Positions 15,075 through 23,857 of a stretch of 64,000 bases of DNA are shown here, piece by piece. Below the pieces are notes generated by a model. It worked only from the letters and a program-made list of their open reading frames with translations, was not told the origin of the DNA and searched no databases. The stretch comes from Robertmurraya massiliosenegalensis JC6 (lineage in GTDB: Bacteria; Bacillota; Bacilli; Bacillales; Cytobacillaceae). Each line of letters begins with the position of its first letter. Positions within the stretch are counted from its first letter, which is position 1. The stretch spans positions 199,893 to 263,892 of the forward strand of contig NZ_HE978512.1 in assembly GCF_000311725.1 (NCBI RefSeq), written 5' to 3'. The translations under genes and the position numbers were made by a program.

Positions 15075-17159
15075 ATGGAAAGATTACTTCCGGTTTGGGA
15101 AAAGGTCAAGCGTTTTTGGAAAAGGATGCATTTTACCCAAATCCTATTATTACTAGGTTTATCGTTAATTCTATTTACAATTATTTATTTTGCTGTTTTA
15201 GCAAGCCAAGCAAATGTGGAATCTTTAAAGGCCGGTTTGAATCAATCAACCGTCATTTATGATAAAAATGAAGAGGTCGCTACAGAAATCGCGACCAATC
15301 GAACATCCGGTGTAGACGCTGACGAACTACCCGAACATGTCAGAAACGCAGTGGTCGCAATTGAAGATCACCGCTTTTATGAGCATAATGGTTTTGATGT
15401 AAAAGGGATTGTACGTGTATTCTTCAAGAATTTATTAGCTGGAAGAATCACCGGTGGCGGCAGTACGATTACACAGCAGCTCGCCAAAAACGCTCTCCTT
15501 TCACCTGAACAAACGTATCGTCGTAAAGCAGAGGAGTTATTTTTAGCAGTCGAGCTTGAAAAGACATATAAAAAAGACGAAATCCTGCAAATGTATTTAA
15601 ATCAAAGTTATTTTGGTAGTGGTGCTTGGGGAATTGGCCAAGCTTCAAAAAAGTATTTCAATAAAGAGTTAAAGGATTTGACCATCAGCGAGGCTGCTCT
15701 TTTAGCAGGACTTCTGCAGTCCCCTTCCGCTCGGGATCCTTATAAGCATTTAGATCGGGCGATTGAACGGAGAAATGTGGTTCTTTCGCGTATGTTGGAA
15801 AATAACATGATTACCAAGGACGAGTATGAGGTAGCGAAAACCGCGGACGTCCATTTAGAGGATGGTGGCGGAAGCTTCATTAAGCGCGACTACCCATTTT
15901 ATGTCGATGCTGTTTTAGATGAAGCAACTGGAAAATACGGGTTAACTCAAGAAGAAATTTTAACAAGAGGCTATCAAATCTATACTAATATGGACCAAAA
16001 TATCCAAACAGCGATGGAGCAAGTCTATGCAAAGGATTCCGTCTTCCCGAGAGGAAAAGGCGGAGAAATCGTGCAAAGTGGCGCAGTCATGCTCGACCCA
16101 CACACTGGTGGAGTCCTTGGCCTTGTCGGCGGCCGCGGAGATTATGTCTTCCGAGGCTTTAACCGGGCTACCCACTTACAAGCACAGCCTGGTTCCACTC
16201 TTAAACCGTTAGCTGTTTATACTCCGGCAATCGAGGAAGGTTATCTCGTCACCTCAATTTTGCAGGATGAGAAGAAAACATATGGCAAATATGCTCCAAC
16301 AAACCCTAACGGCGTCTACAAAGGGGATGTCCCAATGTATGAAGCGCTTGAAGAGTCACTGAACGCACCGACCGTTTGGTTGTTAAATGAGATTGGCTTG
16401 GCAAAAGGGCTTGATTCCTTGAAACGATTTGGAATTCCGTTAACCGAGGAAGATAAATATTTAGGAATTGCCCTCGGCGGGATGCACAAGGGAATTTCTC
16501 CATTACGATTAGCTGAAGCCTATTCTGCCTATGCTAATGAAGGAAAGCGTCATGATGGTCATTTAATTACGAAAATTGTTGGACCGACCGGGAACATCAT
16601 TGCCGAGCATAAAGGGAAATCAACACGGGTCACATCAAAAGCAGTCGTTCGCGAAATGAACTCGATGCTATTGAATGTTGTCGAATCTGGAACAGGTACG
16701 GCGGCGAAAATTTCCGGTGTTGAAATCGCTGGTAAAACAGGATCTACCCAGCTTCCTTACGAAGATATCAACGGCTCTAAAGACCAATGGTTTGTCGGCT
16801 ACACCCCAAATGTTGTTGGCGCCGTTTGGCTCGGTTATGACCAAACAGATAGAGAGCATTACTTATCAAATAGTAGTTCCGAAAATGTCGTACCGATCTT
16901 CCGAGCGATTATGGAGCAGTCGCTGCCACATCTGGAACCTGGCGAATTTGACGTCGTATCCGTCAATTCCAGACTCGCTGGTGTAAGCGAAAAAGAGGAG
17001 AAAGAAAGTAAGGAAATTACAGAAACCATTAAGGAAAAAACAGAAGCACTAAAAGAAGTCATCAAAGAGGAAAGCCCAAAATGGAAGCAAGTCCTTCAAG
17101 AAATCAAAGAAGACGCCATCTGGCTTAAAGACTATGTGAAAGAAAAGATTGGTAACTAG
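15075..17159 (+). CDS. Class A penicillin-binding protein
   Basis: The 694-residue bifunctional wall synthase has a TM anchor at about residues 22-45. The GT51 glycosyltransferase domain contains EDHRFYEHNGFD (catalytic Glu), GGSTITQQLAKN and KAEELFLAVELEKTYKKDEI. The transpeptidase domain has SxxK in QPGSTLKPLA, SxN in EESLNAPT and KTG in AGKTGSTQ. Length and architecture fit the PbpF/PbpG group of Bacillus. The last 50 residues are a Lys/Glu-rich helical tail. The start has a GAGGAG ribosome site. Confidence 0.93.
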   Translation: MERLLPVWEKVKRFWKRMHFTQILLLLGLSLILFTIIYFAVLASQANVESLKAGLNQSTVIYDKNEEVATEIATNRTSGVDADELPEHVRNAVVAIEDHRFYEHNGFDVKGIVRVFFKNLLAGRITGGGSTITQQLAKNALLSPEQTYRRKAEELFLAVELEKTYKKDEILQMYLNQSYFGSGAWGIGQASKKYFNKELKDLTISEAALLAGLLQSPSARDPYKHLDRAIERRNVVLSRMLENNMITKDEYEVAKTADVHLEDGGGSFIKRDYPFYVDAVLDEATGKYGLTQEEILTRGYQIYTNMDQNIQTAMEQVYAKDSVFPRGKGGEIVQSGAVMLDPHTGGVLGLVGGRGDYVFRGFNRATHLQAQPGSTLKPLAVYTPAIEEGYLVTSILQDEKKTYGKYAPTNPNGVYKGDVPMYEALEESLNAPTVWLLNEIGLAKGLDSLKRFGIPLTEEDKYLGIALGGMHKGISPLRLAEAYSAYANEGKRHDGHLITKIVGPTGNIIAEHKGKSTRVTSKAVVREMNSMLLNVVESGTGTAAKISGVEIAGKTGSTQLPYEDINGSKDQWFVGYTPNVVGAVWLGYDQTDREHYLSNSSSENVVPIFRAIMEQSLPHLEPGEFDVVSVNSRLAGVSEKEEKESKEITETIKEKTEALKEVIKEESPKWKQVLQEIKEDAIWLKDYVKEKIGN

Positions 17160-17179
17160 CCTAAGCGGCAACACCCAAT

Positions 17180-17232
17180 TACCCTATTTTTGGAGAAGCG
17201 GTTTTATGTTTTTCCAAAAATAGGGTATTTTT
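17180..17232 (+). terminator. Terminator of the PBP gene
   Basis: TACCCTATTTTTGGA pairs with TCCAAAAATAGGGTA around a 17-base loop, followed by TTTTTC. It starts about 20 bases after the stop codon. Confidence 0.85.
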
Positions 17233-17285
17233 CATTCTACTATCTTGTTTGCCGGAGAATTCTGCTACCGGGGTTTGGGGAGATG

Positions 17286-17541
17286 CGCAATTATTGTTGA
17301 AACCTGCGCAATTACCTGGGATTCATACGCAATTACGACCAAAACTACCGCAATCAGCCGGGATTCGTGCGCAATCACGACCAAAACTACCGCAATCTGC
17401 CGGGATTCATACGCAATTACGACCAAAACTACCGCAATCAGCCGGGATTCTTGCGCAATCACGACCATAACCTACGCAACGAACAGCTAACCACACGCAA
17501 TCTTCATCGATTTCCACGCAATCAACTCAAAACTGCCGCAA
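17286..17541. repeat. 21-bp phased CGCAAT array (locus B, largest)
   Basis: CGCAA cores start at 17286, 307, 328, 349, 370, 391, 412, 433, 454, 475, 496 and 517, all exactly 21 bp apart, plus one at 537 (20 bp). Thirteen copies. In the middle, units alternate between TGCGCAAT or TACGCAAT and ACCGCAAT, giving a near-perfect 42-bp higher-order unit. This is the reverse complement of the ATTGCGG core of loci A and D. It fills the convergent gap between the PBP and ctpB genes. Confidence 0.9.
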
Positions 17542-17575
17542 TCCCTTGCAATTCCCAATCTAATTTACCGACACA

Positions 17576-17616
17576 CCAAAAAAACAGCCGAAGTTCCCCT
17601 CAACTTCGGCTGTTTC
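17576..17616 (-). terminator. Terminator of ctpB, bidirectional
   Basis: AAACAGCCGAAGTT pairs perfectly with AACTTCGGCTGTTT around CCCCTC, with A and T runs on the flanks. It lies within 10 bases of the ctpB stop codon. Confidence 0.9.
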
Positions 17617-17623
17617 TCTTATT

Positions 17624-19060
17624 TTATCTTACAATATAGCGTAGTGCCGTCTGTAATTGTAAGTCATTTTGTTCTTTTTTCATTGCTTCGATGATAGCTG
17701 TTTCTAGGGCTGAGGCAGTTTGTTTATCAATTCGGCCACTGGCAGATAGATTTTTGTGATTTTGGAAGGCCATGACTGCTTTTTCCGTGTTTTCATCAAA
17801 GTAGCCGTCCTCACGACCTGGTGCAAAACCAAGTCCATTTAGCATTTGCTGGGCATTTTGTACTTGTTCATTGTTCATATCCTTCATTAAGGCTGCATCA
17901 ATTTGTAGTGGATGCGTATGATAAATTTCTGGTTGATCGACTTTTATATCTGGTTCAATTCCCTGCTTATGAATCCAATTTCCATCTGGAGTTAGCCACT
18001 TAAAGATGGTCAGCTTTATGTTACTACCGTCCCCCATTGGTACGGGTTGTTGAACCGTCCCTTTTCCAAAGGTGTTTTCGCCAATCAGTTTATAGCCATT
18101 TGCTTCTTTTAGGGCACCCGCCAAAATTTCGGAAGCAGAGGCACTTCCTTTATCAACAAGAACGACGACAGGATAAGACTTTTCTTTTTCCAAACTTGAA
18201 AAGTAACGGAGTTTTTCTCCAGTTCGTTGTTCAATTTGGACATATGGTTTTTCCTTTGTCACAAACTCCTTAAGGATTTCTTCCACACTTGTTAAAAGTC
18301 CACCTGGATTTCCGCGAACATCGATGATCAGTCCTTCGATCCCCTGCTTCTCCATTTTTGTAAGCTCTTCTTTAAATTCATTTGCTGTATCCTCTGAAAA
18401 AGAGGTAATTTCAAGGTAACCAACATTTTTACCACCTTGCTTTTTTACATCTCCATATACGGTAATTTGCGGAATCTCATCGCGCTTTACTTCCACGACG
18501 AGTGGATCACGCAAGCCTTGCCTCTCAATTTCAAGCTCAACCGTCGAACCTTTTTCGCCACGAATTTTCAACGTTGCTTCATATAAATCAAGCCCCTCAA
18601 CACTTTCGCCATCTACAGAGAGAATGCGATCATTAGGCTTTAAACCAGCTTTCTCTGCCGGTGAATCTTTAAATGGTGCGACAATGATGACCTTTCCATC
18701 AACCATGCTTACTTCAGCACCAATTCCTTCAAAGGAAGACTCCAACGTTTCATTAAATTGCTTGACCGTCTCCTTGTCCATATAGACTGAATATGGATCA
18801 TCGAGCTTGCTCAGCATTCCCTGTATAGCTCCCTCTACCAATTCTTCCTCTTTAATCTCTTCCACATAACTGTTCTTAATCAATTCATAGGCTTTTCCGA
18901 CTTTTTCTAAGCTTGCTAGTTCGAGTTCTGCTTCTTGATTCTCGCTCTCCTCCTGTGGCTGCTGTACTTCCTCACCAGTCCACTCAAACACAGCATATGT
19001 ACCTAATGCACCTAGGCCTAAGGAGCAAGCGATGATCAGAGCAGTCCATGTACGTTTCAT
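17624..19060 (-). CDS. ctpB: S41 C-terminal processing peptidase CtpB
   Basis: The 478-residue protein has an N-terminal membrane anchor (residues 5-26), a PDZ domain (SPAEKAGLKPNDRILSVDG), an S41 catalytic domain with Ser in GSASASEILAGAL and Lys in GKGTVQQPV, and a C-terminal peptidoglycan-binding type 1 repeat (NAQQMLNGLGFAPGREDGYF). Length and position between ftsX and minJ match B. subtilis CtpB (YvjB), which cleaves SpoIVFA in sporulation signalling. This is the best sign in the window that the organism sporulates. Ribosome site CAGGAGG. Confidence 0.92.
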   Translation of the reverse strand: MKRTWTALIIACSLGLGALGTYAVFEWTGEEVQQPQEESENQEAELELASLEKVGKAYELIKNSYVEEIKEEELVEGAIQGMLSKLDDPYSVYMDKETVKQFNETLESSFEGIGAEVSMVDGKVIIVAPFKDSPAEKAGLKPNDRILSVDGESVEGLDLYEATLKIRGEKGSTVELEIERQGLRDPLVVEVKRDEIPQITVYGDVKKQGGKNVGYLEITSFSEDTANEFKEELTKMEKQGIEGLIIDVRGNPGGLLTSVEEILKEFVTKEKPYVQIEQRTGEKLRYFSSLEKEKSYPVVVLVDKGSASASEILAGALKEANGYKLIGENTFGKGTVQQPVPMGDGSNIKLTIFKWLTPDGNWIHKQGIEPDIKVDQPEIYHTHPLQIDAALMKDMNNEQVQNAQQMLNGLGFAPGREDGYFDENTEKAVMAFQNHKNLSASGRIDKQTASALETAIIEAMKKEQNDLQLQTALRYIVR

Positions 19061-19213
19061 TGTCTACCTCCTGTCTGTCCAATGGTAAGCCCTTATAGAA
19101 GGCCATTTCTCAGGGCCTTTTATAAAAAGTAAGTTTGTCTCTTCACTATATGATGAAGTCGGACGAGTTATGAATCTAACCCTATGTTCTTTTCGATCCG
19201 AATGGCAGGTCGG

Positions 19214-19400
19214 ATAAGCGGAGATTTTTCCGTTATCTGCTAGGTAGGGCTGTTTTTTAGGGGATATAAGGGAAGATTTTCCGCTTATGCAGAGCAAAAT
19301 CGCCTATTTTCAAATTATTTTAGTCAATAGGCGGAATTTCTCCTGCTATTTAAGCTGATTTTTATGGTATTTGCTAATTAAGCGAAAATTTTCCTGTTAT
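19214..19400. repeat. Four-palindrome intergenic element, copy 1 (locus H)
   Basis: Four 23-bp palindromic units of the form ATAAGCGGAAGATTTTCCGC start at 19214, 19266, 19327 and 19378 (spacings 52, 61 and 51). The same four units with the same spacings occur at 37985-38171, and the stretches between units are also recognisably related. Unit 2 differs by one base between copies. It lies between the M23 hydrolase 3' end and the ctpB start. Confidence 0.8.
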
Positions 19401-19464
19401 TTATCCGCTCAAAAGCTTAAAAAAAAGAAAATGACGTATATATGTACATACTTCATAGAAAAGA

Positions 19465-19515
19465 AAAAGCTGAAATCAAAGAGTCGCCTTTAACGACCTT
19501 TTGACACAGCTTCTT
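19465..19515 (-). terminator. Terminator of the M23 hydrolase gene
   Basis: On the minus strand GAAGCTG and AAGGTCG pair with CGACTCTT and CAGCTTTTTC in a two-step stem that runs into a T-rich tract. Confidence 0.55.
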
Positions 19516-19536
19516 CTTGTATCGATTAATTCGAAT

Positions 19537-20811
19537 TTATAATGGAACGATTCCAACTGGATTGATTGCATTGCTTTTTGATAGATTCCATTCGCCTCTA
19601 TGAAGTTCAAAATGCAAATGCTGACCATATGAACGACCCGTGTTGCCCATTAGACCAATTTGCTGCCCTTTTGAGACAGTCTGTCCTTCGCTTACGGCAC
19701 GGCTACTCATATGAGCATATACCGTCGTATATGTTTGTCCATTTATATAATGAGCAATGAAAACGGCATTTCCATAGCTGCTAGAATAATAGGAACGAAT
19801 TACGACTCCAGAAGCAGCTGCGTAAATCGGCACCGTACCACTCGCAGCGATGTCCACACCTTTATGATCACCTAGTGAACGACTTCCAAATCCAGAAGAT
19901 AAATAGCCAGCAGCTGCCGGTTTTGTCCAAACTCCGCTTGATACCACTGGTGCTGTTGTTGAAGTTGATCCATTAGAAGCCTTAGCTGCTTTTGCCGCTT
20001 CTTCTGCTTTTCGTTTCTCTTCTGCTATTCTTTGATTCTCTAACTCTATCGCTTTTTGCATCGCTTTTTTCTGGGAGGCAAGGATGGCCTTTTCTTCTTC
20101 CATCTCTACCAGTTCATCATGCATATGTTCCTCTTCATGTTTCAAAGAAGCCATTACTTTTTCCTTCTCAGACTTTTGAGCATTCAAGGATTTCTTCATC
20201 GCTTCTAACTCTTGCTTCATCTTTTGAAGCTCAGAGAGTGTATCTTTGACTTCCTTTTGCTTACTTTCAAGTTCGGCTTTATCAGCATTATGTTCCTTCA
20301 AAATGTTTTGATCGGCTTGAACGAATACAGCTACCGCCCCAAGGCGATCGATAAAGTCGCTAAAGCTCTTAGCACCGAGAAGGACATCAAAATAGGTGAC
20401 TTGTCCATTTTCTTGAATCGTGCGAGCTCGATTTTTCAAAAGTTCATTGCGATTGGCAATACGCTCCTCGAGAACTTTGATTTCTTCTTCCAATTTCTTA
20501 ATATTCGCTTCAGCTTCATCAATTTGTAGTTCTTTTTCTTTAATTTTCGCTTCTGTATCCCCAACTGCTGTATCGATTCTCTTGATGTCTTGATCTACAG
20601 TCGCCTGTTCATTCTTGACGTCATTTAATTTTTCATTATGTTCATTTAACTTTGAATTAAGCTCAGACTGCTTTTCTTGAATACTCTTTTGTTGTTTACT
20701 TAATTCATCAATTTTTGTGTTTGCAGATGCTTTTTCTAAAGGATAACCTGTTGCTAAAGTAGCCAAACCAATTGCTGCAACTACTGAGACGGTTAAGAGC
20801 TTTTTCTTCAA
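19537..20811 (-). CDS. Coiled-coil M23 peptidoglycan hydrolase, FtsEX partner
   Basis: The 424-residue protein has a signal peptide (cut near ASA-NTK), a long coiled coil at about residues 30-270 (PcsB/CwlO-N type), an Ala/Ser linker and a C-terminal LytM/M23 endopeptidase domain. Zinc ligands are seen in GDHKGVDI (His, Asp) and GQHLHFELH (HxH). It follows ftsX directly. ABC protein FtsEX activates such coiled-coil hydrolases at the membrane (PcsB, EnvC, CwlO); B. subtilis CwlO carries an NlpC/P60 domain instead and is not encoded here. Confidence 0.9.
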   Translation of the reverse strand: MKKKLLTVSVVAAIGLATLATGYPLEKASANTKIDELSKQQKSIQEKQSELNSKLNEHNEKLNDVKNEQATVDQDIKRIDTAVGDTEAKIKEKELQIDEAEANIKKLEEEIKVLEERIANRNELLKNRARTIQENGQVTYFDVLLGAKSFSDFIDRLGAVAVFVQADQNILKEHNADKAELESKQKEVKDTLSELQKMKQELEAMKKSLNAQKSEKEKVMASLKHEEEHMHDELVEMEEEKAILASQKKAMQKAIELENQRIAEEKRKAEEAAKAAKASNGSTSTTAPVVSSGVWTKPAAAGYLSSGFGSRSLGDHKGVDIAASGTVPIYAAASGVVIRSYYSSSYGNAVFIAHYINGQTYTTVYAHMSSRAVSEGQTVSKGQQIGLMGNTGRSYGQHLHFELHRGEWNLSKSNAINPVGIVPL

Positions 20812-20843
20812 TGCAGATTTCTCCTCCCTCTTTTATGTAAGAA

Positions 20844-20871
20844 GGATCCCAAGGACGGACCTTAGGGATCC
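20844..20871 (-). promoter_or_regulatory. Perfect leader hairpin of the M23 hydrolase gene
   Basis: GGATCCC-AAGG pairs with CCTT-GGGATCC, a 12-bp stem with a 5-base loop and one unpaired base. It lies about 20 bases upstream of the GGGAGGAG ribosome site and has no T tract on the coding strand, so it looks like an mRNA 5' stabiliser or regulatory leader rather than a terminator. Confidence 0.5.
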
Positions 20872-20997
20872 AAGACTTTTTTATTTGAATCAGAATTGTG
20901 CTTCTCTAGTTCTAAACAATAAACGTACTAGGATTTTAGAGTGACTTTGAATAAATAATGCTAGAATTACTCTTTTTTCAATTTAACTTCGAGCACA

Positions 20998-21891
20998 TTA
21001 AATTTTTAAAAACTTTCGTACTGACATGACGCTTCCCCAAATTCCAATAAATGCCCCGATCAGAACTAGCAAGCCACCTACTTGGAACATAAATGGATTA
21101 AACTCTAACAAATGGATAAAATGACCTTGCAGTTTTGAAGAAATATAATCATAAGAGTAGCTATATATTAAGCTAATGATGGTAATCGGAATGATTGAAC
21201 CTAAAACACCGAGCATAAGTCCTTCTAAGAAGAACGGCCAGCGGATAAACGAGTTCGTTGCACCGACAAGTCTCATAATCTCAATCTCTTTTCTTCTCGC
21301 AACAATCGTAATTTTAATCGTATTTGAAATTAAAAACATGGCTGTAAATAAAAGCCCGATAATTAAAACAAGACCGACATTTCTACTCGTTTTAATAAAA
21401 GAGAAAAGCTTTTCAACATCATCTTGTCCATATCTTACCTTAGAAGTAAAATCAAACTCTTCAATTTTCTTAGCAGCAGTTTCTAACTGCTCAGGTTTTT
21501 TCGTTTTGACGACATAGACATCATAGAGGGGATTATCTTGTTCAAATAATTTAAAAGCTTCCCCTTCTTCACCTAAACTCGAAATTAAGTTATCGAGTTC
21601 CTCTTCCTTAGCTGAAAAAACGACAGACTCGACTTCAGGTAATTTTTCAATTTGACCTTTTAATGCATCTTGATCTTCTTTAGTTGCAGCAATATCAATA
21701 TGAACACGGATACTCACGTCTTCTTCTATATCAGTTGCCACTTTATTTAAGTTCATCATAATGACGAAGAATACACCGACTAATAGCAGTGTCACTGTTA
21801 CCGCACTTATGGACGCAAAAGTCATCCAGCCGTTACGTGCAAGGTTCCTTAAGCTCTCCTTCATATGTCGGCGAATGGTTCTAGCTTTCAT
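20998..21891 (-). CDS. ftsX: Cell division ABC transporter permease FtsX
   Basis: The 297-residue protein starts at the ATG behind GAGGTGATTACGGAT; MKARTIRRHMKESLRNLARN then aligns with the usual FtsX N-terminus (GRHLRESFKSLGRNGW in B. subtilis). TM1 is at about 22-45, a large extracellular loop follows (about 50-170) and three more spans lie at the C-terminal end. The start overlaps the ftsE end by 11 bases. FtsX transmits FtsE ATP hydrolysis to an extracellular wall hydrolase, here probably the next gene. Confidence 0.93.
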   Translation of the reverse strand: MKARTIRRHMKESLRNLARNGWMTFASISAVTVTLLLVGVFFVIMMNLNKVATDIEEDVSIRVHIDIAATKEDQDALKGQIEKLPEVESVVFSAKEEELDNLISSLGEEGEAFKLFEQDNPLYDVYVVKTKKPEQLETAAKKIEEFDFTSKVRYGQDDVEKLFSFIKTSRNVGLVLIIGLLFTAMFLISNTIKITIVARRKEIEIMRLVGATNSFIRWPFFLEGLMLGVLGSIIPITIISLIYSYSYDYISSKLQGHFIHLLEFNPFMFQVGGLLVLIGAFIGIWGSVMSVRKFLKI

Positions 21892-22567
21892 ATCCGTAAT
21901 CACCTCGCTGTTCATCACGGATAATTTGACCATTTTCAATAGCAATTACGCGATGTCTGATTGTATTAACAATTTCTTTATTATGAGTTGCCATCAAGAT
22001 CGTAGTTCCTCTTGTATTTATCTCTTCGAAAATTTTCATGATTTCCCATGATGTGTCCGGATCGAGGTTTCCTGTAGGTTCATCGGCAATCATCACCTTT
22101 GGAGAATTAACGATCGAACGAGCAATCGACACCCTTTGTTGCTCTCCACCAGAAAGTTCAGTTGGTAACATTCTCGCTTTATGCTTTAAATTAACGAGAT
22201 CCAATGTTTCCATCACACGTTTTTTAATATATTTAGGTTGCTCTTCAATAACTTCAAGTGCAAATGCGACATTTTCGTAGACAGTTAATCTTGGTAATAA
22301 TTTAAAGTCTTGGAATACGACACCTAATTGGCGACGGAAATGCGGAATTTTACTTTCCTTTAACTTTCCAAGATTGACTCCGTTGATCATAATCGTACCT
22401 TTACTCGGTTTTTCTTCACGGAACATCATTTTGATAAAAGTAGATTTTCCGGCTCCACTTGGACCAACTATATATACAAACTCACCTTGATTGATGCGTA
22501 CGCTAATCCCATTAGCAGCGACGACACCATTCGGGTACTTCTTATATACGTCTTCCATTTCGATCAT
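21881..22567 (-). CDS. ftsE: Cell division ATP-binding protein FtsE
   Basis: The 228-residue ABC ATPase has Walker A GPSGAGKS, Q-loop VFQDFKLLPRLT, signature LSGGEQQR, Walker B VMIADEPTGNLD and the switch His in ATHN. It is full length for FtsE. The ribosome site is AAAGGGTGA. First gene of the ftsE-ftsX-hydrolase set; works at the inner face of the membrane. Confidence 0.95.
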   Translation of the reverse strand: MIEMEDVYKKYPNGVVAANGISVRINQGEFVYIVGPSGAGKSTFIKMMFREEKPSKGTIMINGVNLGKLKESKIPHFRRQLGVVFQDFKLLPRLTVYENVAFALEVIEEQPKYIKKRVMETLDLVNLKHKARMLPTELSGGEQQRVSIARSIVNSPKVMIADEPTGNLDPDTSWEIMKIFEEINTRGTTILMATHNKEIVNTIRHRVIAIENGQIIRDEQRGDYGYES

Positions 22568-22831
22568 TTATATCACCCTTTAGGTATTTTCTATATTCAA
22601 TATTGACAATATCATTATTTTTGTTCTTTTTTGCAGCCAAAACCATTATAACATCATATTTTGTCGATTTACCTTTAAAAAATATTACATTTTCTTTTCA
22701 ATGTGGAAAAAAACCTAATATTTTACAAAAAGAGAGGAAATTCTTCCTAAATCAGGATCGTAGTTATCGTCTTAAATTCCTAAATCGGTGAAATAAAAGG
22801 AGAATTTTGGCGAATTTTGGATGAGGATCAA

Positions 22832-22858
22832 AAAAAACGATCCAGCTAGGACCGCTTT
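22832..22858 (-). terminator. Terminator after the membrane cytochrome c gene
   Basis: On the minus strand GCGGTCC pairs with GGATCGT (wobbles allowed) around TAGCT, followed by TTTTTTTT. Confidence 0.7.
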
Positions 22859-22870
22859 TTGGAGTGCTAT

Positions 22871-23296
22871 TTATTTCATACCCGCTAACCATTCTGCGAC
22901 TGCAGTTGCTTCTTCACCTTTTAATTGGCCAGGAGGCATGATGCCGACACCATCAAGAATGATTTTCTCAATTTCTTCTTTTGTCATTTGTGAACCAATT
23001 TTCGATATATCTGGTCCAACTCCACCTGTTAAATCGGCAGCATGACAAGTAGAACATTTTTGCGCATAAGATTTTTCATAGTCAACAGTAGCAACAGATT
23101 CTCCACCGCTGGAATCAGTGTCTGCTTCTGTATCAGTTTCTGTCTGAGTGTCCGTTTCTGTTCCGCCATCTGTGGCTGTTTCAGATGTTGTTTCTGATCC
23201 TGAAGATTTTTGATTCTCACTTTGCAAAGTGAAAAATACTAATGCTATTAAGGCAATTATAAGTGCTGCTAAAACGGCAAGATGCTGTTTCTTCAA
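22871..23296 (-). CDS. Membrane-anchored cytochrome c (c550 type)
   Basis: The 141-residue protein has an N-terminal membrane span (residues 6-25) without a lipobox, then a low-complexity Ser/Thr/Glu/Asp linker (about 30-70). The haem domain has CSTCH and a distal Met in IMPPGQL. This is the architecture of CccA (TM-anchored c550), while the next gene is of lipoprotein CccB type. Both likely shuttle electrons to a caa3-type oxidase on the outer membrane face. Confidence 0.85.
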   Translation of the reverse strand: MKKQHLAVLAALIIALIALVFFTLQSENQKSSGSETTSETATDGGTETDTQTETDTEADTDSSGGESVATVDYEKSYAQKCSTCHAADLTGGVGPDISKIGSQMTKEEIEKIILDGVGIMPPGQLKGEEATAVAEWLAGMK

Positions 23297-23431
23297 TTAA
23301 AACTCCCCCTAAATTCTGTGAAAATGACATGATTCTTCCTTTATTATAAAAAAGCCATTTCACAATAGCCGTTTAATTTGTATCAATTTAGTGAACTTAT
23401 TCTTTTTTTATAATATTTCTAAATTGAAACA

Positions 23432-23466
23432 TAAAAAAACGCCCTGTCTTTTTGAGGCAGAACGTT
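23432..23466 (-). terminator. Terminator of cccB
   Basis: On the minus strand ACGTTCTGCC pairs with GACAGGGCGT around TCAAAAA, followed by TTTTTTT; it directly follows the stop codon. Confidence 0.75.
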
Positions 23467-23476
23467 TACTTTACGA

Positions 23477-23806
23477 TTATTTTTTAGCGGCAAGCCATTC
23501 TGCTAGAGCATCTGCTTCTTCGTCGGAAACATTTTGTGCTACCATTGCTCCTCTTCCGTTGACAATGACATCCTTAATTTCATCAGCAGATAGATGTCCA
23601 CCAGCTACGGAAAGGTCTGGTCCAACTCCTCCGGTTAAATCTCCTCCGTGACAGGCAACACAGCCTTTATCATTATAAATTTGCTCTGCATCAGCACTTG
23701 CTGTTTCTCCCCCACCCGTATCTTCTGTTGCTCCGTCATCTCCGCCACCACAAGCAGCCAAGACGAGTGAAGTACCCATTAATAGTGCAAGAAGCTTCTT
23801 CTTCAA
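23477..23806 (-). CDS. cccB: Cytochrome c551 lipoprotein
   Basis: The 109-residue lipoprotein (lipobox LAAC followed by GGGDD) has a short acidic linker and a class I cytochrome c fold: CVACHGGDLTGG haem site and a distal Met in GAMVAQN. Size and anchoring match B. subtilis CccB (112 residues), which is also near prfB and ftsEX. Its haem domain is clearly related to the neighbouring TM-anchored cytochrome (shared ADLTGGVGPD-like segment), suggesting tandem duplication. Confidence 0.9.
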   Translation of the reverse strand: MKKKLLALLMGTSLVLAACGGGDDGATEDTGGGETASADAEQIYNDKGCVACHGGDLTGGVGPDLSVAGGHLSADEIKDVIVNGRGAMVAQNVSDEEADALAEWLAAKK

Positions 23807-23857
23807 TTGAAACCCTCCTCAGGTAAATAATACATATACGTGATAATTATACCAATT

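Noticed and set aside
17286-17541. A CRISPR array
   Set aside because: Conserved cores are only 6-8 bases with 13-base spacers; no repeat of 24 bases or more, and no cas genes.
17245-17639. Several overlapping frames with repeated NHDQNYRN or TKTTAIS peptides
   Set aside because: All arise from the 21-bp array, on both strands at once, with no ribosome site or conserved start.
19064-19297. A 77-codon minus-strand frame between ctpB and the M23 gene
   Set aside because: It runs through the four-palindrome element and has neither ribosome site nor recognisable domain.
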